Shown: positions 43,385 through 52,987, numbered from the stretch's first letter. The stretch: DNA of 64,000 bases from Angelakisella sp. (GCA_022794295.1 JAAWEO010000001.1:1-64000), one strand, 5' to 3'. The notes: generated by a model from the letters alone, not told the origin. Made by a program: numbers and translations.

Positions 43385-45553
43385 TCATGTCATCGTTGGC
43401 TCATGGTCATCTCGTTTGTGACCCTGGGCCGCTTTCTTTTCCTGTATTTTTCGCTTCAGTTTACTGTCCACCTTCACTTGGATGCCCTGGGAGGATGGCG
43501 GCACTTGCTCCCGAAAGATGTTCCCCAAATGGCGCAGCAGGTTTGTAGTCCCCTGCACAAGAAGATGGTCGCGGAAATCATTCAGGTGGATCAGGAAATA
43601 TTGGGCATAGAGATTCCCCTGCCCGGCAGAGAGTGTGAGCCAGTAGACAGCGGTTTCCCGGTCACGCTCCACCTCTTGACCCAACAGGAACAGCTTGCCC
43701 AACACATACTGAGCGTGCTGGTTTCCGGCCTCCGCTGATCTCACCAGCTGATTTATGGCACCTGCTTTTTCATCGGGGCTGGATGTGGGATCTGCAAAGA
43801 TCATCTTTGCCAGCTGATACTGCGCCTGCGGGTTTCCCAGCAAAGAAGCCTTTTCAAACCAGCCTTGGGCAGCAGCTTCATCCTTCTTCGCTCCAACTCC
43901 ATGAAGGAGCATCCAGCCGATTCGATACTGGAGTTTATCATCGTGGCTTTCCTTTTCCATGGAACGAAAACCGAAAAGCGCCTGTGAAAAATAGTCCTCC
44001 GCTGTTTGACTGTCTTTCTCGCCGCCGATACCGTCCTGGTACATTTTGGCCAGCTCATAGACTGCATAGGGGAATCCTTTCTGCGCAGCTTTCCGGTAAA
44101 GCTCTCTTGCCTTAACAGCGTCCTGTTCAACTCCTTGGCCCTTGAGGTACAACCCCGCCAGAGAGTACATCGCATATTTGTTGTTTTGCTCTGCCGCTTC
44201 CCGAAACCAACTGGCGGCTTGCATATAGTCCTGCTCCGTTCCAAGACCGGCGGCATACATCTTGCCGATGCGGTACTCGATATAGGGAGTTGGTTCTGCT
44301 TTGAGGAAGGCATCGAGAGCCTTTTTATACCAGCTTTGCGCCTGCTCCATGTCGATCTCCCGGCCCAGACCATCCGCAAACATTCTGCCAAGGTCATACA
44401 TGGCAAGGGCGTTTCCGTCCTCAGCTTCTTCCAGAAGAAGGGCAAAGGTTTTCTCGAAATCCGGCGGTATATCGCTGTCGCCATAAAGAAAATCCATCGC
44501 CATTTTGTAGCGGTCGCTCCAAGAAATCTGCGGGGTGAGGGAATCATCGACCAGATTCTCTTCCTCTGATCCTTTATCCAAATCATCCTCCGGAGAAAAA
44601 TATCCAGTAAATTCTCTTATCTGCATCGCTTCCCGGATGACCAGATTCTTGATCCGCTTGAACTCCTTCTGCTGAGAGAGTGGCAGCCGTTCCGGCATCT
44701 CGTCCCGGTATGTGTGGAGGACATCCTCCCGCATCTGATACCAAAGGTCATAGGCTTCCGCAATGCGAGGATCCTTCGCCAGCTCGTCCACGATCTCATC
44801 CACCACAGCTTTGAGCGGGGCTTTCAGATAGCCATACTGCTTTTTCCCGCTGGTGTGCCGCAGCTTTTCTACCAGTTGGAGCAGCAGTTCTCCGATCCGC
44901 TCATTCTCCAAGCTGCCGGTCTGCATTTCTTGGACAAGCTGTTTCAGCGCATTCTCGCTTTTCCTCGTGAGCTCATCCCTCCGCCGGGTCTGCTGGGAAT
45001 AGATCTCGGTCAGCTCCTGCCGGAATATCTCCTTCGCCAATCCAGACTTGATTTTTGCCAGACCGTCTTTGGTGAGAAAACCGGATTTCCCGTCTGCGCT
45101 GAAGCAGACCATATGGACATGAGGATGGTGGCCCTCATCATGAAAGGCGGCGTACCAGCGAAATTGATCCAGCGGTATTTTCATAATAGTCGCCATCTCC
45201 ACAGCATAAGACGAGAGCAGACTTTTCCACGCCCCAGCGTGGTTGTAACCCAGCCGCTCGGCGTCTGCCCGCTGCAAAGAGATGATAGGCATCCACACAT
45301 TGCCAGGATGGTTCGCTATCCTCTCTGCCACCTTGGACAGGGAAACGGTTTCGTCTGTTCCAGTAAAAAGGGCGTGTTCACCAACCCGCTCCGCACGAGG
45401 ACGGGTGGCAACATAGTTTAAGTAGTTCTCTTTCTGCTGGATCCGCTCCGCGCCATCCCGCAGGGAAATGTACCGCACATAATTTTTGAGGTGGGCCGGA
45501 GCCCTGCGGCTTTTTCCTTTGATGTACGGAAACTTGACGATCAGCCGGGGCAT
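43385..45553 (-). CDS. MobP-type relaxase fused to Sel1-like repeats
   Basis: A 722-aa protein. The N-terminal 190 residues are a MobP3-like relaxase: the metal-binding HHPHVHMVCF motif lies at 142-151, with a conserved NH pair near 104. A helical linker follows. From about 400 to 670 there are Sel1/TPR-like repeats (AMYDLGRMFADGLG, YRIGKMYAAGLGTEQD, AMYSLAGLYLKGQG, and so on). The relaxase nicks oriT and pilots DNA; the repeats may bind partners such as VirD4. Its start lies two bases after the accessory gene's stop. Confidence 0.88.
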   Translation of the reverse strand: MPRLIVKFPYIKGKSRRAPAHLKNYVRYISLRDGAERIQQKENYLNYVATRPRAERVGEHALFTGTDETVSLSKVAERIANHPGNVWMPIISLQRADAERLGYNHAGAWKSLLSSYAVEMATIMKIPLDQFRWYAAFHDEGHHPHVHMVCFSADGKSGFLTKDGLAKIKSGLAKEIFRQELTEIYSQQTRRRDELTRKSENALKQLVQEMQTGSLENERIGELLLQLVEKLRHTSGKKQYGYLKAPLKAVVDEIVDELAKDPRIAEAYDLWYQMREDVLHTYRDEMPERLPLSQQKEFKRIKNLVIREAMQIREFTGYFSPEDDLDKGSEEENLVDDSLTPQISWSDRYKMAMDFLYGDSDIPPDFEKTFALLLEEAEDGNALAMYDLGRMFADGLGREIDMEQAQSWYKKALDAFLKAEPTPYIEYRIGKMYAAGLGTEQDYMQAASWFREAAEQNNKYAMYSLAGLYLKGQGVEQDAVKARELYRKAAQKGFPYAVYELAKMYQDGIGGEKDSQTAEDYFSQALFGFRSMEKESHDDKLQYRIGWMLLHGVGAKKDEAAAQGWFEKASLLGNPQAQYQLAKMIFADPTSSPDEKAGAINQLVRSAEAGNQHAQYVLGKLFLLGQEVERDRETAVYWLTLSAGQGNLYAQYFLIHLNDFRDHLLVQGTTNLLRHLGNIFREQVPPSSQGIQVKVDSKLKRKIQEKKAAQGHKRDDHEPTMT

Positions 45554-45555
45554 GG

Positions 45556-45999
45556 CTACACCTCATTCTGGTAGCGCACTGCATCCAGAAAGGTGATGTT
45601 CCCGCCGGTCTGCCGCACCTCTTGGACGCACCGCTCCCGCAGACCTTTCAAGGTGCTTTCGCTCACCTCCATCCCTGCCGCCAAGATATTCATCATCATA
45701 TCTACTTCCACCGCCAGTTTGAAGAGCAGCCGGGCAAGGCGGCCCTCGCTGTCCCGGATCGTCCCCTTGAACGCCGCCACCAGCGCCGGCGGCAGATAGG
45801 CACAGGCGTCTTTCCCGGAAAGATACCCGGCATAGAACAGCGCAGCTTGATCCAGAAACTCACTCCGGCTCTTGCAGTTGCCACGCTCCAGCGCGCCATC
45901 CATAACCGCCATTGTGGAAGGGTACAGCCAGACCGGGATGCGCTCTTTGACCTCGTCCTTCTTCTCCTGCTCCGTAACGGCAGGTTCTTTCTTCTCCAT
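45556..45999 (-). CDS. Relaxosome accessory protein (MobC-like)
   Basis: A 147-aa protein with a ribbon-helix-helix-like N-terminal segment (RIPVWLYPSTMAVMDGALER, KSRSEFLDQAALFYAGYLSG) and a helical C-terminus. Proteins of this type sit beside MobP relaxases and bind oriT. It is the first gene after the 400-base probable oriT and is coupled to the relaxase gene. Confidence 0.7.
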   Translation of the reverse strand: MEKKEPAVTEQEKKDEVKERIPVWLYPSTMAVMDGALERGNCKSRSEFLDQAALFYAGYLSGKDACAYLPPALVAAFKGTIRDSEGRLARLLFKLAVEVDMMMNILAAGMEVSESTLKGLRERCVQEVRQTGGNITFLDAVRYQNEV

Positions 46000-46408
46000 T
46001 CTGAAACTCTCCTTTCCATCTTCCGACCACCTGCCACAGCCACCTCTCGAAATGGCTTGGCAAGCGATTCTATTCTTCTTTTTCTCTGTCTTAGACCACC
46101 CAACACAGCAATTTGCTTCCTAAACCGACCACCTTTAGAAAACTCCCCGACCCGCATTGCGGGGCGGTGTGGGCGGCAGGAGGGCGCGAAAGCGACCACC
46201 TGCCTTAAACCCGCACTTTTTTCGACCCCAGCACCTGACCTTCAAAGGGTGCTTCTGCTCCTTTTCCTAACCCCGGTCAAAAAGCCCCAACAGGGGGCCT
46301 CACCGCCTCGCAGGGGTACGGATGCCACCCCGCCCCAGAAATCGTCACACAGGGTGAAAACGGGGCGGACAGCGGGGATTCGGCTGCTCGGTGTTCACAT
46401 CATCTGCA
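46000..46408. other. Probable oriT region of the ICE
   Basis: About 400 bases without a gene, directly upstream of the accessory and relaxase genes, where oriT normally lies. It is rich in dyads: CCCGCATTGCGGG (46152-46164 area), GCAGG...GCGC GAAA GCG...CCTGC (46171-46203 area) and AGGGTGC/GCACCTGACCTT-type pairings. The nick site cannot be assigned without a related oriT to compare. Confidence 0.45.
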
Positions 46409-46642
46409 TTACCGGGCTGGATCTCTACTTTCCGCCTTTGCCGACCGTCTGGGTCGCTCCCTTGCCGGAGCGGATCTCCGGTCCAGATACTCCCGTACCG
46501 CCTCCGGCACCGTCTGCTCATAGAGGGCCAGCAGCTCCTCCTGCATCTTCTTTTGGACGCTGGACTTTTCTTTCCGCAGAGAGAACTCCAACGCCTCCAG
46601 CTTCTCCTCCTCGAAGGAAAGTGTGATCTCGATTTTCTTCAT
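46409..46642 (-). CDS. Small coiled ICE protein (DUF6103-like)
   Basis: A 77-aa protein (MKKIEITLSFEEEKLEALEF, QKKMQEELLALYEQTVPEAV) with a helical core and an Arg-rich tail. It resembles a small family common in Clostridial conjugative elements next to DUF3846 genes. The start at 46642 follows AAGGAGGT. It could be an oriT-region DNA-binding protein, given its place beside oriT. Confidence 0.65.
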   Translation of the reverse strand: MKKIEITLSFEEEKLEALEFSLRKEKSSVQKKMQEELLALYEQTVPEAVREYLDRRSAPARERPRRSAKAESRDPAR

Positions 46643-46653
46643 AGAGACCTCCT

Positions 46654-47145
46654 TCACCATGGGTAATAAAATTCCAGCCGAGGATCAAGCTGCGGCTCGT
46701 TTCCTTGAAACTGTACCGGCTCCCCGAACATCTCCTGGCACTCCGCCATCTGCTCATCGGTGAGAGAAACGAAGCCGCCCTCCCCGTCATCCCCCACAAG
46801 GAAGAACGGCCCGCAGACGATGTCCCCGCCCAACCAGCGGTTGGGGGCCATGCCGTTCAGCTTCCCCTCCTCATTGCAGCAGAGGACGATGCCGTCATCC
46901 AGATAGACCGGCTGGAACAGCCCGCCGCCGACCTCCTCCTGGACACTGTGCAGATCATCTTTGATTTCTTTTTCATAGGGGACTTCTCCCGGCTCCACCT
47001 TCAAGATGCGGAGAGGAGATTCCTCCATTTCAATAGGGATCGTAGCGATGGGAATTACATCGAGATTTCCTTTATCGCCCATCAGCTCCAGCAGTTCGTT
47101 TTGGGTCTCTTCATTAAGGTCACCCCAATAGATCTCGTACTCCAT
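46654..47145 (-). CDS. DUF3846 domain protein
   Basis: A 163-aa acidic protein. LRILKVEPGEVPYEKEIKDD, VYLDDGIVLCCNEEGKLNG and ANRWLGG-like PNRWLGGDIVCGPFFLVGD form the DUF3846 signature. The family is typical of Firmicute ICEs and has no known function. Genes on both sides are closely spaced on the same strand, so it is part of the transfer operon. Confidence 0.8.
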   Translation of the reverse strand: MEYEIYWGDLNEETQNELLELMGDKGNLDVIPIATIPIEMEESPLRILKVEPGEVPYEKEIKDDLHSVQEEVGGGLFQPVYLDDGIVLCCNEEGKLNGMAPNRWLGGDIVCGPFFLVGDDGEGGFVSLTDEQMAECQEMFGEPVQFQGNEPQLDPRLEFYYPW

Positions 47146-47156
47146 TTTTACCTCCG

Positions 47157-48254
47157 TTACAAATAGTTTCGTGGGTTCTGTGGCACACCATCCCGAATCA
47201 CCTCCAGATGGAGATGCGGCCCGGTGCTTCTGCCGGTGCTGCCGCTTTTGGCGATAACATCACCGGCAGATACGCTCTGCCCCTCGGTCACCAAAATTTC
47301 AGAGCAGTGGGCGTACATCGTCACCAGCCCGCCGCCATGGTCAATGGCGACATGGTAGCCATAGCCGGTCTGCTTGTACCGGACGAATAACACTTTGCCA
47401 TCCTTCACCGCATGGACTTCTGTCCCCAAAGGGATCGCTATATCCAACCCGGTATGGCCCTCGCTGCCCGCTCCGGTGGGGTTCTGGCGATACCCAAACT
47501 CGCTGGTGACCTTATCACGCCAGCCGCTTTCCAGAGGACTGATAAATCCGGCAGGCGAAGGGACTACCTCGGAATCTTTGGTCAGCTCTTTGATCAGATC
47601 ATGGGTCCCATTTCCTCCTTCCAGATTCATGTCTGCGCTCACATCGAAGTTGTTGTACTGCACCCGCAGGTAGATCTCTGTGATGTTGGCGCTGTCATCC
47701 ACCGTAACCTCCCGCCCGGCATACCTGCCCACATTGGCATAGATAACAGGCAAATCCCGGATGGGAGCGGCGACGATGTAGGTTTCTTCTTCCTCGTAGG
47801 GATCACCGTTTTCGTCGTACTCGGTCACTGTCCGGGTGCGGGTTTCATAGGTAACGAAGCAATCTACAAAAGACTTTGCCGCTGCAGACCGCAGCCGCAG
47901 GTGATCCTGCCCGAAGTACAGAGCATAGAAAACAGCCTTGACCCGCACCGAATCAAGGCTGTCACTGCCCTCCATCTCCGATTCCACTGCCGAGATGGCT
48001 CTGTCCAACTTGGAGAAACAGGAGCGCATTTCGGTGATATAGGTCTTATACTCGGATGGCATGGTCAGTGGGATCATCCCGCCCTTGAAGGTGAGCCGCA
48101 CCGCTGCGTTGTTATGGCTGGCTGTCCCTTGGAGCATGGAGCAGAGGATCACCACGATCAGGAGGAAGGGGGTGAGGATGGAGGCAACAGCGATTGCCGC
48201 CGTTTTCCAGGTCCGCTTATTGGTAAGCAAAACTGCCGCTTTCAGAGTTGTCAT
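47157..48254 (-). CDS. M23-family cell-wall endopeptidase with membrane anchor
   Basis: A 365-aa protein with one N-terminal membrane segment (about 18-40). A central extracellular region is followed by a LytM/M23 domain. The zinc ligands are visible in GHTGLDIAIP (His near 267), and HLHLEV near the C-terminus. It opens peptidoglycan for the transfer channel, as a VirB1-type enzyme of Gram-positive conjugation. No CHAP or lysozyme domain is fused to it. Confidence 0.88.
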   Translation of the reverse strand: MTTLKAAVLLTNKRTWKTAAIAVASILTPFLLIVVILCSMLQGTASHNNAAVRLTFKGGMIPLTMPSEYKTYITEMRSCFSKLDRAISAVESEMEGSDSLDSVRVKAVFYALYFGQDHLRLRSAAAKSFVDCFVTYETRTRTVTEYDENGDPYEEEETYIVAAPIRDLPVIYANVGRYAGREVTVDDSANITEIYLRVQYNNFDVSADMNLEGGNGTHDLIKELTKDSEVVPSPAGFISPLESGWRDKVTSEFGYRQNPTGAGSEGHTGLDIAIPLGTEVHAVKDGKVLFVRYKQTGYGYHVAIDHGGGLVTMYAHCSEILVTEGQSVSAGDVIAKSGSTGRSTGPHLHLEVIRDGVPQNPRNYL

Positions 48255-48259
48255 CTTCG

Positions 48260-49048
48260 TTACCCTCCATCATAGCAGCCGCAGGGCAAATCTGTTTCCG
48301 GGAACAGACCGCATATTGCTGTTTGCTCTTTGTCACCTTCTACAAAATCCTCCCACGCCCAATTCCGCCCCAACCCTCTAACTGTAATGAGATTTGGCTT
48401 CGCTTTTCGCTCAATGGCGATTGCCCGGTCATACAGATCCCGGTGCCGGTGGTAGAGGGTTCGAATCTCGCTTTTCTTCATGCTGGGGCAGAAAAAACAG
48501 GAGGATTTGCCCGGCTGCGGCAAGCCCTCCTGCTCAATTGCTTTTAGACAGTCCTCTCGAAACCATCCCCAATCGATGAGAGGATATTCGTTTCGGTATT
48601 TCCTGTCTTGGATGTCATAGACAACAGCGTGGTTTCTCCGCCGCTCCTCCCCGGCATCATAGCCGATGAACTTTACGATCCGCTCCCCCCGATCCCATAC
48701 CTCCCGGCATAGGGGATGGTTATTGCAGAACTTCTCCTGCGGGGCGACCTTGTGCTTTAGGGAACACGTTTTATGGCCATAGGCGATGGAGGGGAGAGAA
48801 GCAGAACGCAGACACTCCTCCTCCAAGGTCAGCCGATTTCCGTCTTGATCGGTGTACTGCACGATGATGATCTTCGGCAGTCCATGGGTTTCCAGCCACT
48901 GATCCATAATGGGCAGGTAATCGTAGGTATAAGGCTGTTCCCCGCCAGTGTCGGCAAAAAGGATGAGGTCTACGGGAATATTTCGCTGATGCAGGCCGAT
49001 GAGCATAGCGGTGCTGTTGACACCGCCGCCATAGCTGAGGATGTTCAC
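48260..49048 (-). CDS. PP-loop (phosphoadenosine phosphosulfate reductase-like) protein
   Basis: A 262-aa N-type ATP pyrophosphatase: SYGGGVNSTAMLIGL at 5-19 is the PP-loop and VDLILFADTGGEQPYT the next strand. CFFCPSMKK adds a CxxC pair. Related proteins on phage and ICEs are annotated as PAPS reductase-like; some, such as DndC, act in DNA modification. No dnd or ssp genes are near. The GTG start follows GGAGGTGG and overlaps the virB4 stop by one base. Confidence 0.72.
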   Translation of the reverse strand: MNILSYGGGVNSTAMLIGLHQRNIPVDLILFADTGGEQPYTYDYLPIMDQWLETHGLPKIIIVQYTDQDGNRLTLEEECLRSASLPSIAYGHKTCSLKHKVAPQEKFCNNHPLCREVWDRGERIVKFIGYDAGEERRRNHAVVYDIQDRKYRNEYPLIDWGWFREDCLKAIEQEGLPQPGKSSCFFCPSMKKSEIRTLYHRHRDLYDRAIAIERKAKPNLITVRGLGRNWAWEDFVEGDKEQTAICGLFPETDLPCGCYDGG

Positions 49049-51411
49049 TATCTACCACCTCCAGTCCCATACAGCGCCAGCTTATGCTCCGGCGTTTTCA
49101 CCACCAAGTTATACCGCTCCGCCCCGCACTGATAAAGACAGCACCCGGTCTGACAGTCCAGGATCAGCTTGTACTCGGTTTCTTCCAGCTGGAGGGCGTC
49201 CATATAGGCCCGTTTATCGATAGTGCCGGGGTGGAACAGAAAATGATGGACAGGAATGGAAAACAGCGGCTTGGTCATCTCGGCAACATTTTGCAGCAAA
49301 AAATCCTCGATATTCTGGCTGGCAAGGACGATCATGCTGTTGCGCTTGCGGACACGCTTCATGGCGTTGCGGATGTAGGCAACTGCCACCGGATTGGACA
49401 GGAAAACATGGAGCTCCTCAAACACACCAGCGGTATTACCCCCAGAGATAAGAGCGTGGCTGATATACGAAAGGATATTGAACAGCATGGCATCCTTAAT
49501 GTTCTTGCCACTCTCCATCAGGTCTTTGACCCCGAAGGTGACAAACCGGCTGGCATCGATGTTGGTGTGTCCGTTGAAGAACTTGGAATCTGACCCTTTG
49601 CAGAGGGAATGGAGACCCAGCAGCGCAGACCGCAGCAGCTCCGGGGTGTACAGCTCCTCCCTTGTTCCTTCCGCCTTGATTTGCTGGTACTCAGTGTCCA
49701 TGAGGTCGTACAGGTCGGAGAGGATGGGGTAATCAACAGGGGACAACACAGAAAAATCCGTTGTATCTTCGATATGCCACCTTTTGTACAACCGCCCCAA
49801 CATGATCTCAATGGTGTCGATCTGCCCGTCATCGAAGGGCTTATAGCTGCGGAAGAAATCCCGCAGGAAGGAGATGTGCTGGGAAAGGAGAGTGCTGGCC
49901 CGGAATGCTTCCGGTACATCCCCTTCGGAGGAATCATCCATGTTGCTCCACATCCTCGGCTCCAGCACATTGATAAGGTTCTTTCCGCTGGTGAGGTCAA
50001 GATAGGCCCCGCCCAGCCTGCGGGTGATCTCCTCGTACTCGTTTTCCGGGTCTAAACAGATCACTCGCTTGCCGCTCTCCAAAATATTGCAGAGCAGGAG
50101 CTTCAGCAGAAAACTTTTCCCCTTGCCGGAACTGCCCAAAATGAGGGTGTTGGCGTTGGACTTATCTGCCGCTCGCCGCTCCAAATCAACGATGATGGAG
50201 GAGCCGTATTTGTCGTACCCGATGTAAAACCCGTTGGGATCGGTCTTGCCAGTATAGGCGAAAGGGAACAGATTTGCCACACTGGAGGCCGGGAGCATTC
50301 TCTCAAATTCTTCCCCAAAGGCGTTCCAGCCAGATGGCATCACCGAGAGGAATCCGTCCTGCTGGCAGAGGTGCAGCCGGTCCACGCTGATCTTCCCCCG
50401 GCCCAGCTCCGCCTCCACGCTGTCCCGCAGTTCGGAAAACTCCTGCTCACTTTTGGCGATGAGTTCAATGTAAACTGCTGTGTGAAAAAACGGTTCTCGG
50501 TTACGATGGGCGGTGCGGATCATGTTGGACACATCCTCCAGATTACTTTGGGCCTCCACCATCTCCCGGATGTCGGTACTTCCACCCTTGAAGCGGTTGG
50601 CCTTATCTGCCGCCTGTAAAATTTTCCGCTCCTCTGCCGGAGAAACCAGGCGAGTGTAGATGTGCAGGGTCACTCCGGCCCGTTCACCCAACCGCTGAAG
50701 GAGGGCCTGTTCCTCGGTGGAGGTGGGGTATCCCCGCACTGCCCAGACGCACCGATAGGTGTTGCCCACCAGATACCGGTCTATCTCAAATTTAATGGCG
50801 GCGGGAGCGATGAGGTCAAGGAAGGTCTGGAGGACTTCATCTTCCTCCATAATGCTTGCGGCTTTGTAGTCGCTCTGTCCGTTTTTGAGAAGCCACCGCT
50901 GTCCGTCGAAATCATCGTACCCCTCACTGATGACATCTTGGGAGAAATAGACCGCAAGGATTCTTTTTATATCCTCATATCCGGCCCTGCGGACAGTAAA
51001 GCCCTGCTCCCGGATGGTCTTTTCCAGCCGGGAAAGATAGGGGTACATCTCCCGCTCCCCGATGTTGCGGGGCCGCACGATAAGCATAAACTCTCTGGCA
51101 GTGGCGGTGCGGCTCTGGATCTCGTCCAGATGCCGCAGGTCACGCTCCAGCAGGGAACGGATGGGAATGCTTTCCTCCTGTTCGATCCTGCCGGTGAGAT
51201 ACCTCTTGTTATGCTCGAAGCTCTCACGAGAATTGAGGCAAAGCAGTTCCACTTCGGTGAAGCCCTTGAGGACATTCATAAGGGCATTGACCCTTGCCTT
51301 GAGACTTTCTCTGGACAGCACCGACACATTGGTGGGCTGGATCAGGAAAAGCACAATTTCTTCGCCTCTGGGCGTGATGATGCTATGCTCGGTGATCCGC
51401 TCCACCTGCAT
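49048..51411 (-). CDS. virB4: Conjugation ATPase VirB4/TraE-like
   Basis: A 787-aa ATPase that powers assembly of the type IV channel. The N-terminal half is the VirB4 extracellular-facing module. Walker A is LGSSGKGKSFLLKLLL near residue 427, and CLDPENEYEEITRRLGG, typical of VirB4/TraE, follows. The C-terminal ATPase motifs are in GVFEELHVFLSNP and MIVLASQNIEDF. Its start overlaps the end of the prgI gene by 29 bases. Confidence 0.92.
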   Translation of the reverse strand: MQVERITEHSIITPRGEEIVLFLIQPTNVSVLSRESLKARVNALMNVLKGFTEVELLCLNSRESFEHNKRYLTGRIEQEESIPIRSLLERDLRHLDEIQSRTATAREFMLIVRPRNIGEREMYPYLSRLEKTIREQGFTVRRAGYEDIKRILAVYFSQDVISEGYDDFDGQRWLLKNGQSDYKAASIMEEDEVLQTFLDLIAPAAIKFEIDRYLVGNTYRCVWAVRGYPTSTEEQALLQRLGERAGVTLHIYTRLVSPAEERKILQAADKANRFKGGSTDIREMVEAQSNLEDVSNMIRTAHRNREPFFHTAVYIELIAKSEQEFSELRDSVEAELGRGKISVDRLHLCQQDGFLSVMPSGWNAFGEEFERMLPASSVANLFPFAYTGKTDPNGFYIGYDKYGSSIIVDLERRAADKSNANTLILGSSGKGKSFLLKLLLCNILESGKRVICLDPENEYEEITRRLGGAYLDLTSGKNLINVLEPRMWSNMDDSSEGDVPEAFRASTLLSQHISFLRDFFRSYKPFDDGQIDTIEIMLGRLYKRWHIEDTTDFSVLSPVDYPILSDLYDLMDTEYQQIKAEGTREELYTPELLRSALLGLHSLCKGSDSKFFNGHTNIDASRFVTFGVKDLMESGKNIKDAMLFNILSYISHALISGGNTAGVFEELHVFLSNPVAVAYIRNAMKRVRKRNSMIVLASQNIEDFLLQNVAEMTKPLFSIPVHHFLFHPGTIDKRAYMDALQLEETEYKLILDCQTGCCLYQCGAERYNLVVKTPEHKLALYGTGGGR

Positions 51412-51736
51412 GAGGTTTCGGGTGCTTCTTCTTTTTCGCTTCTCTGTAATTTTCGTCTTTGGTCACCTCCGCATGAAAAGGGGAGGCCCAGCGATACAGC
51501 CGAGGCCTCCCGATAAAATAGACGCCTGCCTTGCGGATAAAATCCAAGATACAGGCGTCCTCGAACCGTATGGTCAAAAACAGATACAGCGTAGCGATGG
51601 CAGCAAAAAACGGTGTTCGGAATTGGGCCAGGGCCGCAACGCCGAACACTGCCAGCAGCCCGCCGATTGCAATGTCCCGCAGCCGCCACAGCCACAGGGT
51701 TGGGGCGGCTTTCAGATTTTCCGGGTAGATGTACAT
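51383..51736 (-). CDS. prgI: PrgI-family membrane protein (VirB3-like)
   Basis: A 117-aa protein with two adjacent membrane segments (about 22-55), FLTIRFEDACILDFIRKAGVYF and a basic tail, matching PrgI/VirB3-type inner-membrane subunits. Such genes precede virB4 in Gram-positive ICEs, as here. Confidence 0.82.
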   Translation of the reverse strand: MYIYPENLKAAPTLWLWRLRDIAIGGLLAVFGVAALAQFRTPFFAAIATLYLFLTIRFEDACILDFIRKAGVYFIGRPRLYRWASPFHAEVTKDENYREAKKKKHPKPHAGGADHRA

Positions 51737-51746
51737 AGAACACCCC

Positions 51747-52601
51747 CTACATCGTCATTTTGGGAAATGACTGGCCCTGTTCCATCTCCTGTGCCTGCCG
51801 AAGGGTGAGCGGGCGGGACAGGATGCCATCGATCTCCTTCTCCGGCATAAACAAATGCAGATTCTGATTGGCGTAGCGGCTTTCGTGGTAGAGCAGTACG
51901 CCGCACAGCTCCCCCATCACCTTGCAGGCATCCAAGCTGTTTTCCAGTGTTTTCATGGTCCCCAACGAAAGGGTATTTTTAGGGCTGCCAAAATCCCCCC
52001 GAATAAAGCAATCCACATAGATCCCCTCTGAGCCGCCGAAGCTGGGAACAGCGCAGAGGTCAAACTGATAATCCGCTATCAGGGCTTCATCATCTTCTTC
52101 AGGCAAAGTATAGTCCTCAATTTCCCCAAAGCGTTCCCAGTCGCCGCTCTCCTTCGCCGATTCCACGACCTTCCGAAACAGCTTCCCTCCGGTGAGCCGC
52201 ATCGCCTTTGCTTCCTTGTGGAGCCACTGTTGAAACTGTTCCTCCGGGGAGTGCCATTGGCATATTTGTCCTGCTATGACCGGAATCACATCCTCAAAAG
52301 GCTGTCCGTCCTCCCCATCGGAGAGCTTTTGCGACAAATCTTCTTTGTCGTCCTCGTTCAGCTTTTCCAACATGAGGGTCAGCATGACGCAGTCCTTGAC
52401 GGATGTTCCGGTATTGACAAGCTGTTCCTTCAAAACAGCATCCAACTGATTGTTTCCTGTTTTGAAAGTGATCTCTGCCTCGCCATAGCTGATGAAATAA
52501 GGCACACTGCCCTGTATCAGCTCCGGCAGGGCACAGGGCAGAAAGAGGGAACAGCCATTTCCGGTTCGCTCGGCCAGTTTGATTTTGATCATATCGTTCA
52601 T
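51747..52601 (-). CDS. ICE-conserved acidic protein of unknown function
   Basis: A 284-aa, acidic soluble protein (FISYGEAEITFKTGNNQLDA, LEKLNEDDKEDLSQKL, QFDLCAVPSFGGSEGIYVDC). I recognise no domain; similar proteins without function occur in Clostridial ICE operons. It lies ten bases before prgI on the same strand and so belongs to the transfer operon. Confidence 0.65.
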   Translation of the reverse strand: MNDMIKIKLAERTGNGCSLFLPCALPELIQGSVPYFISYGEAEITFKTGNNQLDAVLKEQLVNTGTSVKDCVMLTLMLEKLNEDDKEDLSQKLSDGEDGQPFEDVIPVIAGQICQWHSPEEQFQQWLHKEAKAMRLTGGKLFRKVVESAKESGDWERFGEIEDYTLPEEDDEALIADYQFDLCAVPSFGGSEGIYVDCFIRGDFGSPKNTLSLGTMKTLENSLDACKVMGELCGVLLYHESRYANQNLHLFMPEKEIDGILSRPLTLRQAQEMEQGQSFPKMTM

Positions 52602-52681
52602 GTCGTTTCACCTCCGCAAATAAAAAGGCCCTGCGGTTTTTAGCAAGGCCCGGTTTTGATTCAGCTTTCGCCGCTGACTTT

Positions 52682-52987
52682 TTATTCTTCTGTGCTTTCC
52701 TCCCATTCTGCCAGCGCCGCCTCCACCAGTCCTACGATGAATTCTTTTTGGCTCAGCCCATTGTGGGCGGCAAGGTAAGCCTTAATTTTCTGGAACAATT
52801 CCTCCGACACCTGGAATGCCAATGTTCTGGATTTGCTGTTCATATCCTTTTCCCCTCCCTCGAAATGTTCCCGCAGGATCCGCTCCACATACTGACCCAG
52901 TGTCTGCCCCAGCCGCTCCTGTTCCTCTTGGACCTTTCGGTGCAGCTCCGGTGAGATGGGAGCGCACAGATTCTTTTTCTCTGCCAT
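52682..52987 (-). CDS. Ribbon-helix-helix protein with two RHH-like units
   Basis: A 101-aa protein. Residues 1-42 (NLCAPISPELHRKVQEEQER, TLGQYVERIL) and 58-95 (SRTLAFQVSEELFQKIKAYL, SQKEFIVGLVEAALAEW) each resemble a ribbon-helix-helix motif. It may be a single-chain regulator of ICE genes. The start follows GGGGAGG. Confidence 0.7.
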   Translation of the reverse strand: MAEKKNLCAPISPELHRKVQEEQERLGQTLGQYVERILREHFEGGEKDMNSKSRTLAFQVSEELFQKIKAYLAAHNGLSQKEFIVGLVEAALAEWEESTEE

